The notes: generated by a model from the sequence alone, not told the origin. A DNA stretch of 64,000 nt from Emydura subglobosa (GCA_007922225.1 ML679963.1:4193176-4257175); one strand, 5' to 3'. Numbered from the stretch's first letter, positions 11,532 to 24,080 are shown. Translations and numbers: made by a program.

Positions 11532-11644
11532 CAGTGGTTCTCAATCTTTTTTCATTTATGGACCCCCAAAAAATTTCAAATGGTGGTGCAGACTCCTTTG
11601 GAAATCTTAGACATAATCTCCTGATCCCAGGTTGAAAACCACTG
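11532..11644. mobile_element. Short hAT-type MITE
   Basis: The left end cagtggttctcaatct and reversed right end cagtggttttcaacct are inverted repeats of the CAGTGGTTCTCAA hAT type. The 8-bp flanks do not match, so the boundary or element may be eroded. A related motif continues to about 11725 (ggtcaataaccacag), which could be the true right end. Confidence 0.6.
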
Positions 11645-11844
11645 TTTTATGGTAACGACAACCTTTTGCAGATTCCTTAGACATATGTTGCGGACCTCCA
11701 GGAGTCCACAGGTCAATAACCACAGATGTAGTATGTCCATTTAGAATGTATGTAGTTACTTTTTTCTTCAGTGTACACTGAATACTTTAAATCATGATGG
11801 AGTTTTATTCCCTGTTTGTAGTTTATGATTTTAGTTGACAGCAG

Positions 11845-12150
11845 GCCTACCAACGAGGGTAGGAGGGCAAAAGGGGGCAGTTGCCCATGGGCCTGGTGAT
11901 TTTAAGGGGGCTCAGTGATTTTAAGAGGGACCCGGGCCATGGACAGTGGAATGGCTTGGCCTCCCTCCTCTCCTCCCCACTCAGCCCCTACAGCTGTCAC
12001 TCGACACCTAGAGGAAGGGGGAATATGGAAGAGAAGAGGGGGACCGAGCGATGGGGGAGGCATGTGGTGGCAAATGAGGGAGGGGGCATGGTCTGGAGCG
12101 GACTGTGAGCAGGGCCGCTGGCAGAAGGAGCAGGGCCATGGGCAAATGAT
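11845..12150. repeat. GC-rich repeat-like block, unclassified
   Basis: gcagttgcccatgggcctgg, then two copies of a gtgattttaa(g/a)ggg unit and a purine-rich right half, standing out from AT-rich flanks. Probably a transposon insertion; I could not define termini. Two long overlapping plus-strand frames here come from base composition. Confidence 0.4.
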
Positions 12151-12384
12151 CTTTGCTAGGCAATCTGGTCTAATGGGTGGTCACTTAATACATCTCTCCA
12201 GGACTTTGGGCTATCCATGAACCATCATGCTATCGTGAACTATTGCTGTCTAACACAGACCATGTCATCAGAGCCTTTGCAAATCTATATTTGCTATCCA
12301 ATGGGAAAAATGGAGTTTGGCATTTGGCATATCAAAAATTACATCCTTACTGTCAGTAGTGAGACAAGAGTATTGTCTATTAGT

Positions 12385-12735
12385 GTCGCAGAATGCTGGT
12401 AGTTGGGAACTCCTGAGTTCTAATTGCAGCTGCATTGCTGACTGTTTTGGTTATTGGCGACTCTCCTAAGCTCTCTCTGCCTCAGTGGGATTCCTCAGGG
12501 TGGACATTGCCTGTCCTTTTTTGAGTAAGTTCTTTACTTGCTGCTGTAAATTTGCCTATTCAGGTCTGTTAGTTTTGCCTAATCACTTTTAGCTGTTTTG
12601 TTCCCTCTCACCCCCCTTCCTCCCCAGCCACCCTTTATAAACTAGAAATGATTATTGGACATACCTATCTACCTCACAGGGGTATAGTGAGGATAAATTA
12701 GTAAGCAGTTGTTAAGTGCCTGGAAAATAAAGTAT
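12385..12735 (+). repeat. MIR-like SINE, interrupted
   Basis: The 5' part ggtagttgggaactcctgag and ctctctctgcctcag, then a pyrimidine-rich insertion, then the MIR 3' part ctacctcacaggggtatagt, gaggataaatta and gttaagtgcctggaa. Confidence 0.65.
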
Positions 12736-13682
12736 TTTTCTCTCTTTGTGTAAACATGTTCTTAATGGTAATTTGTACAGTGGTGATAAACCCAGCCAGA
12801 TGTTGGTATACATCCCATTTAGGCTGAGTTTTATTATTAATAGAGAATTGTGCAGGCTTTCTGCCACCCTGTGAAAATGTATATTCTCTTTCACTTAAGC
12901 ACGTATACAACTCCCATGGTGTATTCAGAAGCTTAATATTTGGGTAAGTTCTTGGTAAGTAGAGCGATATGTACAGTTCAGATGTAGTCATCTTCTGTAT
13001 CCATCTTCTCTTGTATATTTGCTGCTCATGCTCTATTACTGTGTAGTGTGGAGTACCAGTTACTTCATGCTGACTGAAAATTTTTTGTAATGACACCTTG
13101 AGCTCCTAGGAATGAGGATATCTCCCCATTATCTTGCCCCTGTCTAGGGCACATTGCATATTTCTCTTCCTGCTATTGAACAGGAAACCTTATCACTATT
13201 CCCCTCGCTCCCTCCACAAACATCACACAGTAGTTCAGGACATCTTCCTTATTCTTTCAGACCCTATGGGTCTGAACCCCACCCCGCACATTGGGCTGGC
13301 ATAGAAGTTTCAGGCAGGTGAAGTGGAGGAGATCACTCACTGAACCTTGGGGCTTGCATACAGGGATCCAATCATCTGGCTTGCCAGCCAGTCCCAGATT
13401 TACTTGAACTGGCTGTTGCCTGCAGGATGAAAGGTGCTATAGAAATGTAAAATATTGTGACTATTAATACATTTCCATGTTAAAGTATTGTAACATTTTA
13501 CAAAGTAAAATGAACAAAATAATCTTTAATAAATGCACTTTATCTTACAATAGACACGTCTTGTTTAGATTTAAAACAGTTTTTGCCAAATAAATTTCCT
13601 TTGGTAAAATATGTTCTAGAGAGAGATATGATGTGCAAATGTGTGAATACAAACAGAGATGAGGGGAAATTATTTTGGAAAA
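12736..13682. other. Unannotated intron
   Basis: A short SINE tail at about 13425-13480 (aggtgctatagaaatgtaaa). Nothing else recognised. Confidence 0.4.
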
Positions 13683-13760
13683 GTTCTATGGTCTTCAGGA
13701 GTTCAGACTACATGATGATGATCGTCCCTCCTGACCTTAAAATCTATGACTCTACAAAAA
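13683..13760 (+). mobile_element. CR1 LINE extreme 3' end
   Basis: tctatggtcttcaggagttc, then gatgatcgtccctcctgacc and ttaaaatctatgactct is the 3' UTR terminus of the same CR1 group as the reversed copy at 52245. Confidence 0.75.
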
Positions 13761-16224
13761 CCAAGAATAAATCATTTTTTGAATCCAGAATCGAATAAAA
13801 CATATCTTAACAAATATGGTGTTTATCAGGAAACTCATTTGGCCTAGCTACTGTATCCTTCACCTCAGTGACCCAGCAATCACTCACTGTGTGAATCAGT
13901 AGCAAGTGCTGTAAGACACATTGATCAACATGAGATCCTGCTAATCAGGTACTAGAACCTGCTGTGCAAAGCTTTTGTTATATCTGAGGACCCGGCACAC
14001 TGTCAAATATAAGTATTTGTGTTGGTTTGGACAACTATGCAAGATAATTATTTTTTACTTCTGTGGACTCTCTGTGGCTAGTAAAGTAGTTTTCCAAGTG
14101 AAGGGGAGATTTTAAATGCATTTAGTCTTTCTTGTTGAATTCCAGTAACTTTAGCTGCTTGACAGATTTTGCTTTATAGACACACTCGTCTGTCTGCTTC
14201 TTGATGTTATTTTGCATTAATTTTAGAAAGAAAATGAATTAAAAATCTGCAGGTACTATCTGCTCAGATGAAAGATCTCACAGTACAAAAGCTTTGCAGT
14301 GCCATTGGAGTTTGGTGCAAAGCTATGAAAAAAGAATGCAAGATTTTCTCATCACTCTCAGATTGCTGCTCATCATGCCAACCTGCAGTATACTGCATGT
14401 TTTCAAACCAGAGATTATGGAGCTCTTTGAGTCTAATTGCCTCTGACATTTCTGTCATTATATTAAAAGCTTATTCAGAGGAAATTAAAAATACTTTGTC
14501 TTCTTTTATGAGTGGAATCCAGACAGACAAATCCAGCTGTTGCATTTAAAAATAGCTACAGATGTTCTCAGCAATAAAGGATTTTCGCATGTTGTTATAG
14601 CAACTGAAATTCAGCAAAACTTCAAGATAAGTGATATTGTACATTTTTCATTGAATATACATTTAAACACATTATAATATTATAAGGAATGTGTTTTAAT
14701 TAGAGAAGAAGTGCTTGCAGATACTCTGAAAGCAATTACTTAGTGCACAATTATTGTTCATAATAGAGGTTATTTCCACTCTTTTTTACATTAAGGGAAA
14801 TGCTACAATCTCCTCATCTTTTTGTTTAATTTTATTTTTTTAATTCACAGCCCAGTCCAGCTCTGATGCATGCTTCATGTAACTGTTTTACTTTTGTACA
14901 TCTCTTGGTATGTTCCATTTGTTACTCTACAAATTTTTTTCAACCTGTGTATATATATTTTTAGATTTTGCAGGGAAGTCCTTGTGCTAATGCTGAAATT
15001 GTGGACATGTGATGCAGGAACTAATAGATCCTGCTTTGTTTCTAATAGCTTGGAGTGTAATTTTAAAGCTGCAGTGTTCCTTCTCCTATATGTAAATCCT
15101 TTATGAATCAAATATGCATTTGATGGCTACCAAGACATCTCCATCTTTGTTTTGCAGCTGCTCCTGGATTGAGGATGCTTTGTACTCTGTTCTGTGTATG
15201 TATCCCAGACTTCTACCCTCAGAATATAGAAGCTTGACAAATATGAGAGCAGTGTTAATATTTCACTAGAAAAAATGTTTTTAGTGTTCTCATTTTCATG
15301 ATTATCAACTCAGTTGATCATTACGCATTCCTTGCAGGCAAAACTACCGAATTTAAGTAGAGGTTTTGTCTGCATGAGGACATTAAGACTTGGCACCAGA
15401 TGATGTAACTCTGCATAAGTGGATTTTTGTTTAGCGCTAACAAATACATTCTAGCTGTAGAGGTGACACAAATGCTTAGTTTGCCTCTGGTATCCATTGT
15501 GAAACTCTCCAAAGTGCTCTGTCTTCCCCTATCACATCCTCCACAGCAGAGTGACACCCTTGTGCTGCATCCGGTCCACTGCACTATTGGAAGTGGGAAA
15601 GCAGCATTTGCACTTTCCCTTTCTCTTCTTGCAAAGAGGTGTTCCATGGTATTTTCCACTGGAGCTGACATGGAAGTGTTAAAAACCTCTAAAAGCCTGT
15701 TCATGTAAGATTTCCATTCTAGTCCTGGAGTTGAAAGAGATTTTAGCTCAGATGGACAAGCAATTTAACGTTGCGTGGATAAATATCTAAGCCAAATTCC
15801 AACTATGTAGCAATTTTTACGTAAAAAATAAAAAATATTCATAAATGACATTACACAATAGTTTCTCCAGGTTAATAATGAAGTAGACTCTCTGGAAGAC
15901 TAAATAAATTCTTATGTAAAAACTGGGCTTTAGTCATTTTGAGAGGAATAAAACCATAATGCAGAATTCTTGCATAGAAGAGGGCCTCACTTTCAGACGA
16001 TTAGAATAGTTCTTTAATTCAGTGATTGCATTTTTATTTTGATAAAGGGTCTGCAGTATCCATGTTTCATTTAAAATTGATATAAAGTAATAGCCAAAAT
16101 ATATGAATGAACAAAATAGTACATGTTATCAGTGAATGGTTTTGGATTATAAATTGTGTGCATGCTTGACTTGTGTGTGTACATGTGTATTATTTTTTAA
16201 TTGTGAAACTAACATGATGCTAAA
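13761..16224. other. Unannotated intron
   Basis: About 2.5 kb with no recognised element. The minus-strand frame at 15321-15704 (127 codons) and its plus-strand partner resemble nothing known. Confidence 0.45.
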
Positions 16225-16402
16225 AAGCCATCACTCCATCCACTCTACTAGCATTATATCCCTTTCCCCCACCCTATGTCTTTCTTGTCTATTTAAATTG
16301 TAAGCTGTTTGGGGCAGGGATCATCTTCTACTCTGTACAGTGCTTTGCACAATGGACCCTTGGGCCTGTAGATGCTACTAGAATATAAATAAAGATAAAA
16401 TA
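16225..16402 (+). mobile_element. L2-type LINE 3' UTR tail
   Basis: attgtaagctgtttggggca, then gggatcatcttctactctgt, then acagtgctttgcacaatgg and an A/T-rich end with aaataaagataaaa is an L2-type tail. The same sequence, reversed, ends the L2 copy at 5160-6150. Confidence 0.7.
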
Positions 16403-17399
16403 CAGGATTTTTAGTGCATTTTAGACTATTTATGCTCAGTGCATCCAAAGATTGCTAGAGCAAAAGCATCATGCAATTGAGTTTTAGGATCATGTTTGGC
16501 AACCGTGTGTTTTCCAGTCTGGCAGCTGCACAGTTGTTCCCGCCATCCCCCCACCTTGTGCTTTGCCTTTACTGCCTCCTCTTCCCATCCAGTCTCTGTG
16601 TTGTGCTTCCCAGCTCTTCTACTTGGTATGGCCTTCCAGTAGAGTTGAAGTGACTAAAATCTTAGCCTCTGAAGTATTCTGTGATAGAACTTACATGATC
16701 AGAATTCTAGTCACTTTCACTAGGCAGCTAATAAATATTGAGATGTAGAGGAGAACAACATAGGGACTGACAAGGAATGGTAAGGGGCCAGATGCAGAAC
16801 AAGGGAAAGTGAAAAGACGACAAACTGTGCTTTGCCATGTTTTTTATGATGACCCCAACAATACAGAGCTGTTATATAAACCTGCAGTAATAAGTGTGCA
16901 TCAGCATTGAACTAAAAGGATAGGATATATGCATGTAGGCAGTTCAATTCAGATAAATAGATTTAAATAACCCATCACTACAGAGAATTGAATTCTTTGT
17001 AGGGGGGAAGTGCCTTACAAGTGAGTGAGTGTATTCTTCAAAATCTAAACCAGTATGTAAATTTAAAAAATAATAGCAGAATGGAGGCAGGCATCAAAAT
17101 ATCTGTGATATGTTCTGTCTGTGGGAATGGCCAAAACCAGTGGGAACCAAATAGTAAAATTATCTTTTAAAGCCAACTTGAACTGCTTGAAATTTTACTG
17201 AAAAGCATTGTTCAAAATGCTGTCCTGAAATCCTTCAGGGCTAGAGTCTGATCTCATTTAACTAAGTATATATCTGAGGTAGCTATTGATTTACGGAACT
17301 TGGTTTGGAAGTCCTTAGAACTAATGTGTTATGGCATAATGTAGAAAAGTTATATTAGTCCCTCACATTCTAGAAATATATTGTGATGAATCAGCTAAG
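16403..17399. other. Unannotated intron
   Basis: Nothing recognised. A short plus-strand frame with WYGLPVELK near 16620-16652 is too isolated to call a LINE. Confidence 0.4.
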
Positions 17400-17700
17400 C
17401 AGAAATAGGTTGTAGAGGGCAGTATGATGAATCTGCTAAGGACAAATCTGCTGCTCCTCTTCTGTCTCCAGGCCGAAGACTGATAGGACAGCCAAAGGGG
17501 AAGATTCTGTAGGAGTTGTGGCCTGTGGGAAGACTGTGAACTGGGTGGACTGTGAAGGCAGCTATCCCTGGTGGTATTCCACAGTGACTGAGCTGGGGTT
17601 ACTGGAGTTTCCTGTGTGTTGGTGGATATAACCCGTTTAAGAGTAACAGGACTTTTGTACTTAGTGTAGATAAGACCATGTATGTAATTTTAAATAAATA
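17400..17700 (+). repeat. Unclassified repeat-like block
   Basis: A G-rich stretch (gggaagactgtgaactgggt, gactgagctggggttactgg) between AT-rich flanks, ending near tttaaataaataatt. Similar in style to 8140-8560. Family unknown. Confidence 0.3.
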
Positions 17701-17834
17701 ATTACACCATACCTGATGCTGTAACATCAATTTCTAGGCTCTAAAATCAACTACTAATTGGACGATGGGTTGCAATATAAAGAAGATATTTCCATGGTCA
17801 CATTTCTGCATGATGGTACCAACCCTAGCTCTTT

Positions 17835-17915
17835 ATATAATGCTTTTCATCAGTAGAGCTCAAAACACTTTACAAGGAGTTTCTGCATAAGTCTCTACAA
17901 TTCTTAGAGCAAGTG
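17835..17915 (-). repeat. MIR-like SINE fragment, reversed
   Basis: tatataatgcttttcatcag and agctcaaaacactttacaag match the reversed SINE tail (compare 47565-47600). Confidence 0.5.
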
Positions 17916-18527
17916 ATCCTATGGTTGCCAACACTGTATTTAAAAAATAAGGACTGTTTTCTTAATACTCCTACCCCACCCCACCCATCCTCCTTATATT
18001 ATCGTCATTAATTAATAAGCAGTAATCACCTGCATTTGCCAGGGATATTTCTTGCTGCTTTTTGCAGCACTTAGCAACTCCTGATCTTCTTGTACAGAGA
18101 TGAAAAAATCAGGACTTAGCCTTATAATAAGGGACCTGTGTGATACTGTGAGTAGGTGATATCCCTACTATGCTCCAGACACAGTCCACATAAATCTTAA
18201 TCAGTTGAAACCTACCCTTTTCTTGGGAATTTGTTTTTATTTAAAAAAAAAGAACTAAAAAATAAAACACAAAATCCTTCCCAAGCTTTCTTCCCAGGCC
18301 TGCCTGCTCCCAGGGTTCCTCTCCAGACTGCTCCCATCCCTATATAATATCTAGAGAATGGTGTCACAAAACATACCCAGTGTTTTCCAGCAGCACCATC
18401 ACCTGCTAAGTGGGGGAGGACTGTTAATTGCTTATTCCATTGTAGACTTCTGTGTGGCTTTCTTACATTCTGTCTGTTTGAAATTTCTTTTAAATAAGTT
18501 CTTAAGAATCAGATCATAAGTACAATA

Positions 18528-18530
<3 letters not shown>
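17916..18530. other. Unannotated intron
   Basis: An A-rich run near 18241-18270. The ggttgccaacactgtattt at 17934 resembles a hAT-like end, but no partner was found. Confidence 0.35.

Positions 18531-18567
<37 letters not shown>
18531..18567 (+). repeat. (TG)n microsatellite
   Basis: An uninterrupted TG run of about 18 units, immediately 5' of a MIR-like SINE. Confidence 0.97.
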
Positions 18568-18568
<1 letters not shown>

Positions 18569-18576
18569 GGAAGGAG

Positions 18577-18835
18577 GTAGTGTTGTGTAATGGTCAGGGC
18601 AGAGAAATGAGAATTAGGACTCCTGAATTCCAGGTGCCTGGCATGCTACAGTGATATGTTCTGGACAAATGCATAAAATAAAATAGATTATTGGCTCTTC
18701 TACTGACTCAATAGGTGTTATTGGGCAAGCAACTATGAAATGTATTTAAGCCTCCCAAAAGCTCCATTAGCAGTGTAAAATGAATCAATGAGATTTTGAA
18801 AAATGTTAGTACCACTGCTTGTAGTTGTCATGCAC
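18577..18835 (+). repeat. MIR-like SINE
   Basis: gtagtgttgtgtaatggtca, aattaggactcctgaattcc, then a gap with an insertion, then gggcaagcaactatgaaatg and agtgtaaaatga. It follows the MIR order (tRNA-like head, core, tail). Confidence 0.65.
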
Positions 18836-19374
18836 TGTGTGATAGGGGCATTATTAGGACTTCAAAAATTACCAGATACTCCTAGCCAGAGATCAGTGCA
18901 AATGATTGCAAGAGAAGTCCACATGTAATGCAATTTTTTGCATCAGCTTCTAGCTAGGAGGTATCTGATAAATGTGAAGCCTTTGTCTCTGCACCAGTCC
19001 TTACTTAAAGGGGAGAGAATTTTCTCACACGGCACACTCTAGAACACTCCTTAGTGAGTGGAGACTATTCTGACTATCCATCAACTTTTGTTTTCGGGAT
19101 CCTCTTCCCCACTGAACAGCTTCTGTACTCTGACTGCTTATAGTTTTCCACAGCAACAGCACAGTGAAATTGACATGATTTTTCTCCCTTTCACTGCTGT
19201 CTACAGAGTTTTGAACAGTAACACTGAAAATGATCAATTTCACAATGCTGATGCTCAGGAAAGCTATGAGAAATAAGAGGTTGGAGCTGTTTGTGGATGC
19301 AGGAGGACAGCACTGCACTGCTTTATATTGAGTTAATGTTTAGAAATTTTCTTTTCAACCATAAGCAAGTTGGC
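18836..19374. other. Unannotated intron
   Basis: Nothing recognised. Overlapping frames at 19025-19318 have no similarity to known proteins. Confidence 0.4.
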
Positions 19375-19545
19375 CCTGAGGATAGGGCACTGAACTGGGA
19401 AATAGAAGACATGGCTCCTGTGGCTGGCATGCTGGATGATCTTGGCATGTCATTTCAATGCTGTATGCCTCAGTTTCCAATCTGTAAAATAGGAAGAATG
19501 ATTACTTCTTTTGTAATGTGCTTTGGAATCTAGAGATTAAAAATT
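19375..19545 (+). repeat. MIR-like SINE
   Basis: gatagggcactgaactggga, then tgatcttggcatgtcatttc, tgcctcagtttccaatctgt and aaaataggaag: head, core and tail in the expected order. Confidence 0.8.
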
Positions 19546-22500
19546 CTGTGAGTCTGTATAACTGAAAATACACAAAACATTAATTCTTATATTCAAGAGG
19601 AATTGAAGGAATTTATACTATACCTTTGTCCTCTCTCTTATCAGGAGAATACTCATCACTAGCAAATAGGTTGTTTTTTTTAAAGCCTGAATGATTTATC
19701 TTCATATTAGATGCTATGTATATAGGAAAAATATCTTAAGGGAAACAAGTTCAAGCTGTGAAATGTGGATTTGCAACATCCCAAAATTCAAAGATGTTTG
19801 GATACAGGGTTTTCAATTTTAGCCTCTCTTTTAGTATTCATATAATTGTTTGTTATATAGTGCATATTTAAAAATTAATAATCTACAACATGTTGTGTGG
19901 AATTTTATAGCATTGTTACTCAGATTTAAAAATATATATTTTGCAAATGAGAGTTCAATTATTAAAAAGTCTGTACAAAACTTTTAGTGGATTCTGAGGG
20001 TAGTTGTGGATACTTCATTATTTATTTCTGCCAGTACAGTAAAAGGTTGGTTATTTCTGAAGAGTATTGTGATAATTTCTTAATTGGATTTATGATATTC
20101 CGAGAAAATATTAAATAAGAAGCAAGAAGATTGTTATGATGTAGCATGACAGTCTTTCACCAACACCCCAAAAACAATGCTGGCTGGTGCCCCCTTGTCA
20201 CAAGTCCATGAATCCTTCCACTTATGAAAGCAGTAGAAGAGGAAGAAGACAATGGAAAAATGGCAAATGAATAATTGATTGTCCAGACCTAAAAACGTCA
20301 GTCTGGGAAAGGCAGATGATTTAAACAAAGCTTTGTCCTTCAAGTGAAGGGGAGAGAATTGACTTTGCATGCAGAGTCCTTTTAGGTAAGAGTCATTAGG
20401 ATAATTGTTTCTGTCAGAACAGTTTGATTCCCTTCCAGATGTCATGAGAAGGTAAAGATGGTGATGCAGTGTCTGTGGTTCAAATCACCAAAAACACTGA
20501 CTTGCACAAGGATGAAATGCAAGAGGTAATCAACCCCTTGGAGAGGAAAGATCCAACTGATTGCCTTGATGCTGTTTTACACATACAATAAATGGTTAAA
20601 AATAAAGATCCAATGGCATAATGAGTTATTGGCATGACTTTTAGCTACATGAACAAGTTTCTGGTTATTACATTTTTTTTTCATAAGAATGGGAGGGAGT
20701 ACATAATTTACACATCAGTCTGATCAGGTTTGGTAGATAATATATACAAAATCGTAGTAAGCATATCAGTATTATGAAAATAAAAATTAAAAAAGCAAAA
20801 GAAGCACATTAAAAAGAGTCAAACAAAATTATCTTAAAATCAAATGATATTGTGTGGCACTCTACAAAGATAAATTCAGAATAAGGTGGATTAGAGATGA
20901 AGAAATTTTATGGGGACCCAGTCCATACCATGCTGCCAGTGTAACTATATTTTTTCTATAGTACATTACCTATCATTTTCTCTGTCTTTAAGATTCTTTA
21001 TTGAGTCTTTTAAACTTTATAAGTAATTTGGATTTTCCTCTAAAGTTCCAAACCTTCTCCCCCCCCCCCACAAAACCCCGGGGGGGGGGGGTGAGGGGGA
21101 GAGAGGCAGTTAATAGTGATTTGCACCTATTGCTTTTCCATCTGTAGATCATGAAGTATTCAACAAAGGCAAGCAAGCATTATTAGTTATAACTGGCATA
21201 ATTAACTCCAGAGATTTTGATGAAAGTGTGTGTTCCATCTCACATTAGGGTTGTCCTTCTAAGTCTTCTTATATAATATTTGACAAATCACTTAAACTGT
21301 CTCTCATCTAAAAAATAGACCTGAGCATGCAAGAGTGAAGGAGTCATTTTACCAGATCCTGGTGTTTCCTTTCACCTTTGAAAAGTAGCTCTGGCAAGTT
21401 CAGAGAGGGAATAATATTCTAAATCACTGTGGTTTTCTTTTCCATCTGCTTCATTGACAGATAATTGTCTAGTTTCCAAATAATGGTAAATATACCCTTG
21501 AAAACACCTATCGGGCCACTGTTAAAATCCACATATGTTTAATATTTGTGATACAATTCTAGCTGGTCTGAATTTAGTAACACTGTCATTTTCATGCATA
21601 AAGACTCTCCCTGAGTTCTAAGGGGCAAACTTTTTTCTGATGTGGGTACTAGATTGGCTGTATTCATAATCAAGAAAATATTTTAAAATAACCTGACCTG
21701 TGTGATGATGTAAATGTCTATGTGATAAAAGCACAGAGTATCATTAAGTGAATTCTCTGTTTAAAGGGACCCTGTGATTCTCTTTTAGTTGTAATTGTTA
21801 CTAGCTGTGAAGAGAACACAGAAAAGGCAACAGGATGTTCCTCAGTTAAGAGGCTAGCTGTGTAATGTCTCTAAGTTCCTGTCTATATTGAAGAAACTTC
21901 CTCAAAAATTCTCCTCAGTTTTAAAATCTATTGGAGCCATACTCTGTAGCAGGTTTACATGAACCAAATTGGTTACAAAACCACTGTATATAGGCAGGGG
22001 TTGTCTAGAGGATTGGAGGGTCTGATTCTTCACTGCCTTGCATCTTTCATAGTCGTTTACCACATATGGGAAGTGAGTGTAAAATGCTACTACCAATGTA
22101 AGTGACTGGTGAATTCTTATGTGGTAGTGTCTTACTTTCACTTTGCACAGGTGCAAATGCATTTAGAATGTATTTTTCAGTGCAAGACAATGAAGATTCA
22201 TGCCCTAAGAGTATGATGCGATATCTATCAAAAGTCCATATGTTATTTTGCCCCCAGATGATTCTTTGTTAGGGATTTGATTTGAGGCATCTAGTTCTAA
22301 AAACATGCATATCTACTGCTTAAGCTAATGGACCAAATCCTGTAGCTGGAAGACTACCTCTTATGTAGACCAGCCACTATCTGGGTACAAAGACCCCCAT
22401 GATGTTACTGCTGCTTTCCTTAGTATGGTCATTAATAAGAGACGTGCTCTGGAGTTGTGACTTGAAATATCCTTTCTCCTTTGAAGTAGAAGGGCTGGGC

Positions 22501-22774
22501 ATAATTGTACTTGTTTCTTTATATAGTGGATATGCTAATTTTTATTATGCCTACCACAAACTGAAAGATTTGGTTTGTATTTTGATTATGTTAAATAAGT
22601 ATTATATAAAAATATTTGCTCTTTTTATCTTAAGATGTGCCTTAAAACAAATACATGCTGCTTATGCAGTAAATGGCATATTAGAAATGCATAGATATAG
22701 GAACTCCACTGTCGAGGCTGGTAAGTATAGTATTTTACAGATGGGATAGAGCATTGTGACTTTGGAGAAAGTAT
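19546..22774. other. Unannotated AT-rich intron
   Basis: About 3.2 kb. Contains the C/G hairpin at 21059-21091, a doubtful SINE core at 21285-21330 and an odd 46-codon open stretch at 20446-20586 (see findings). No known element. Confidence 0.45.
21059..21091. repeat. C11-loop-G12 homopolymer hairpin
   Basis: Eleven C, the spacer acaaaacccc, then twelve G, followed by a further G-rich stretch. It can fold as an 11-bp all-GC hairpin, or as i-motif and G-quadruplex on the separate strands. Homopolymer lengths are error-prone in assemblies. Confidence 0.9.
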
Positions 22775-22990
22775 GGCCTTAGTAGATAAAGTGGTACTCA
22801 GGATACCTTGTTGCTGTTTCCTGGCTCTATCGCTGGCCTACGGGATGACCTTGTGCAAGTAATTTCTCTGTGCCTCAGTTTCCCTATATGTAAAATGGAG
22901 ATTATTGTATTTGCCTTCTTTGTAAAGGGCTTTGAGGTTTACTGATGAAAAGTGCTATATAAGAGCTAGGTATTATTATTATTTATTTAT
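22775..22990 (+). repeat. MIR-like SINE, well preserved
   Basis: ttcctggctctatcgctggc, then gatgaccttgtgcaagtaat, ctctgtgcctcagtttccct, tgtaaaatggag, gggctttgaggtttactgat and aagtgctatataagagctag, ending in TATTATTATTATT. The best-preserved SINE in the window. Confidence 0.85.
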
Positions 22991-22995
22991 TATTG

Positions 22996-23065
22996 CTTGA
23001 GGACACATGCAATCTGTGGCAGAGCTGGGAATAGACCCCTGGAGTTCTGATTCCCAGTCCATGCT
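22996..23065 (-). repeat. Second MIR-like SINE fragment, tail to tail
   Basis: aatctgtggcagagctggga followed by atagacccctgg and ttcccagtccatgctta is the reversed SINE head, placed directly after the ATT tail of the forward copy. Confidence 0.7.
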
Positions 23066-23389
23066 TAATCATAATACATCTTCCTTATAGATGTTAGCTT
23101 TTGTTTTCCTCTGGAATGGTGGCATGTGGGTTATGCTTCAGGCAAGTATTCAATATGCTAATCAGCAGTCAGGGCATTTATTTTCTTTGTAGTGTGTTCT
23201 GTAAACTCCATCCCTCATACCTAGGCTACTCTTACACAGTACTATTTACAAATTCAACTTCCATACTGTTTATTCTAATTTTTCTTTGAAATAAATTATT
23301 TTTATATTGTAAAATCATTCCTGTGGAATTTTTTTCTTTTTTCCTACCCTTTCCCCCTGCCCTTTAAGTTGAATTTTAGTAAGATGAAA

Positions 23390-23670
23390 CATACCAGATG
23401 GACCACTCTGGACACTGAAGTCTTCTGTTTATCCACCGAACAGATATAGCATGAACACTAGCCAAACAAGCTTTCTTCACGCCATACCGCCAAGGTGCCA
23501 TGACCCGGACTTGGTGGGACCACCCACTAGAAGTTAGTCTAAAGGCTCACTCAATCCAATCCTTGGCCTCTTTAATGATGATACTGTCAGTACACCAGTA
23601 GTTAGAGAATTCCATGACCTTCAAAATACTCTTAATCATGATGCTTCGATGTACCTCCAGGCTTCTCACA
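23390..23670. repeat. Unclassified conserved-looking block
   Basis: aagctttcttcacgccatac, aaggtgccatgacccggact and tggtgggaccacccactaga have a balanced, CpG-containing composition unlike the flanks. I suspect an interspersed repeat but cannot name the family. Confidence 0.3.
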
Positions 23671-23934
23671 TGCTGTGGTGTGACAGACTGGAGATCTGTT
23701 AGATAAAGTACTTGTCATTGTATAGTTAATCTAAGATCTGTGTATTTTCTGTTTTTATTTGCCAGTTGAACCACTAAGACTCATCCCATCATAGAGGCAC
23801 CCTAGAATTTCTCTTTGTTCTTGTCTGTGGTACTTCCAGAGGAGTATTACAGCAGTCACTGCAAACACTGAGTCACATTTCTGTAGGCAAGGCTCTTGGT
23901 TCTGGAAATGTGGAAGAATCTAGGAACTAGGGGT

Positions 23935-24080
23935 ATGTCTACAGAATGTTTGGAAGCCTAGGGAGGAGGGTAGGCTTCAGAGCACAAGGGCCAGCCTGAG
24001 CCACAATTTCAAAGTTCAGTCTATTGACCCAGGCTGGGAAGCTCACTTCAGAATGCACTTTATACATATACTTTAGAGGT
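23935..24080. mobile_element. MITE fragment
   Basis: It starts ggggtatgtctacagaatgt, the same GTATGTCTACA-type terminus as the Harbinger-like MITEs at 1215 and 49272. No matching right end was found, so it is truncated or eroded. Confidence 0.4.

Noticed and set aside
15321..15708. 127-codon minus frame overlapping a 93-codon plus frame
   Set aside because: Mutually exclusive frames with no similarity; no evidence for either.
16471..16653. Possible LINE C-terminus (WYGLPVELK)
   Set aside because: A single short motif without neighbouring LINE blocks or a tail in the right place; too weak.
20134..20445. 103-codon minus frame
   Set aside because: No recognised protein; flanks show no gene structure.
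22399..22749. 116-codon hydrophobic plus frame
   Set aside because: AT-rich codons give hydrophobic residues by chance; no family resemblance.
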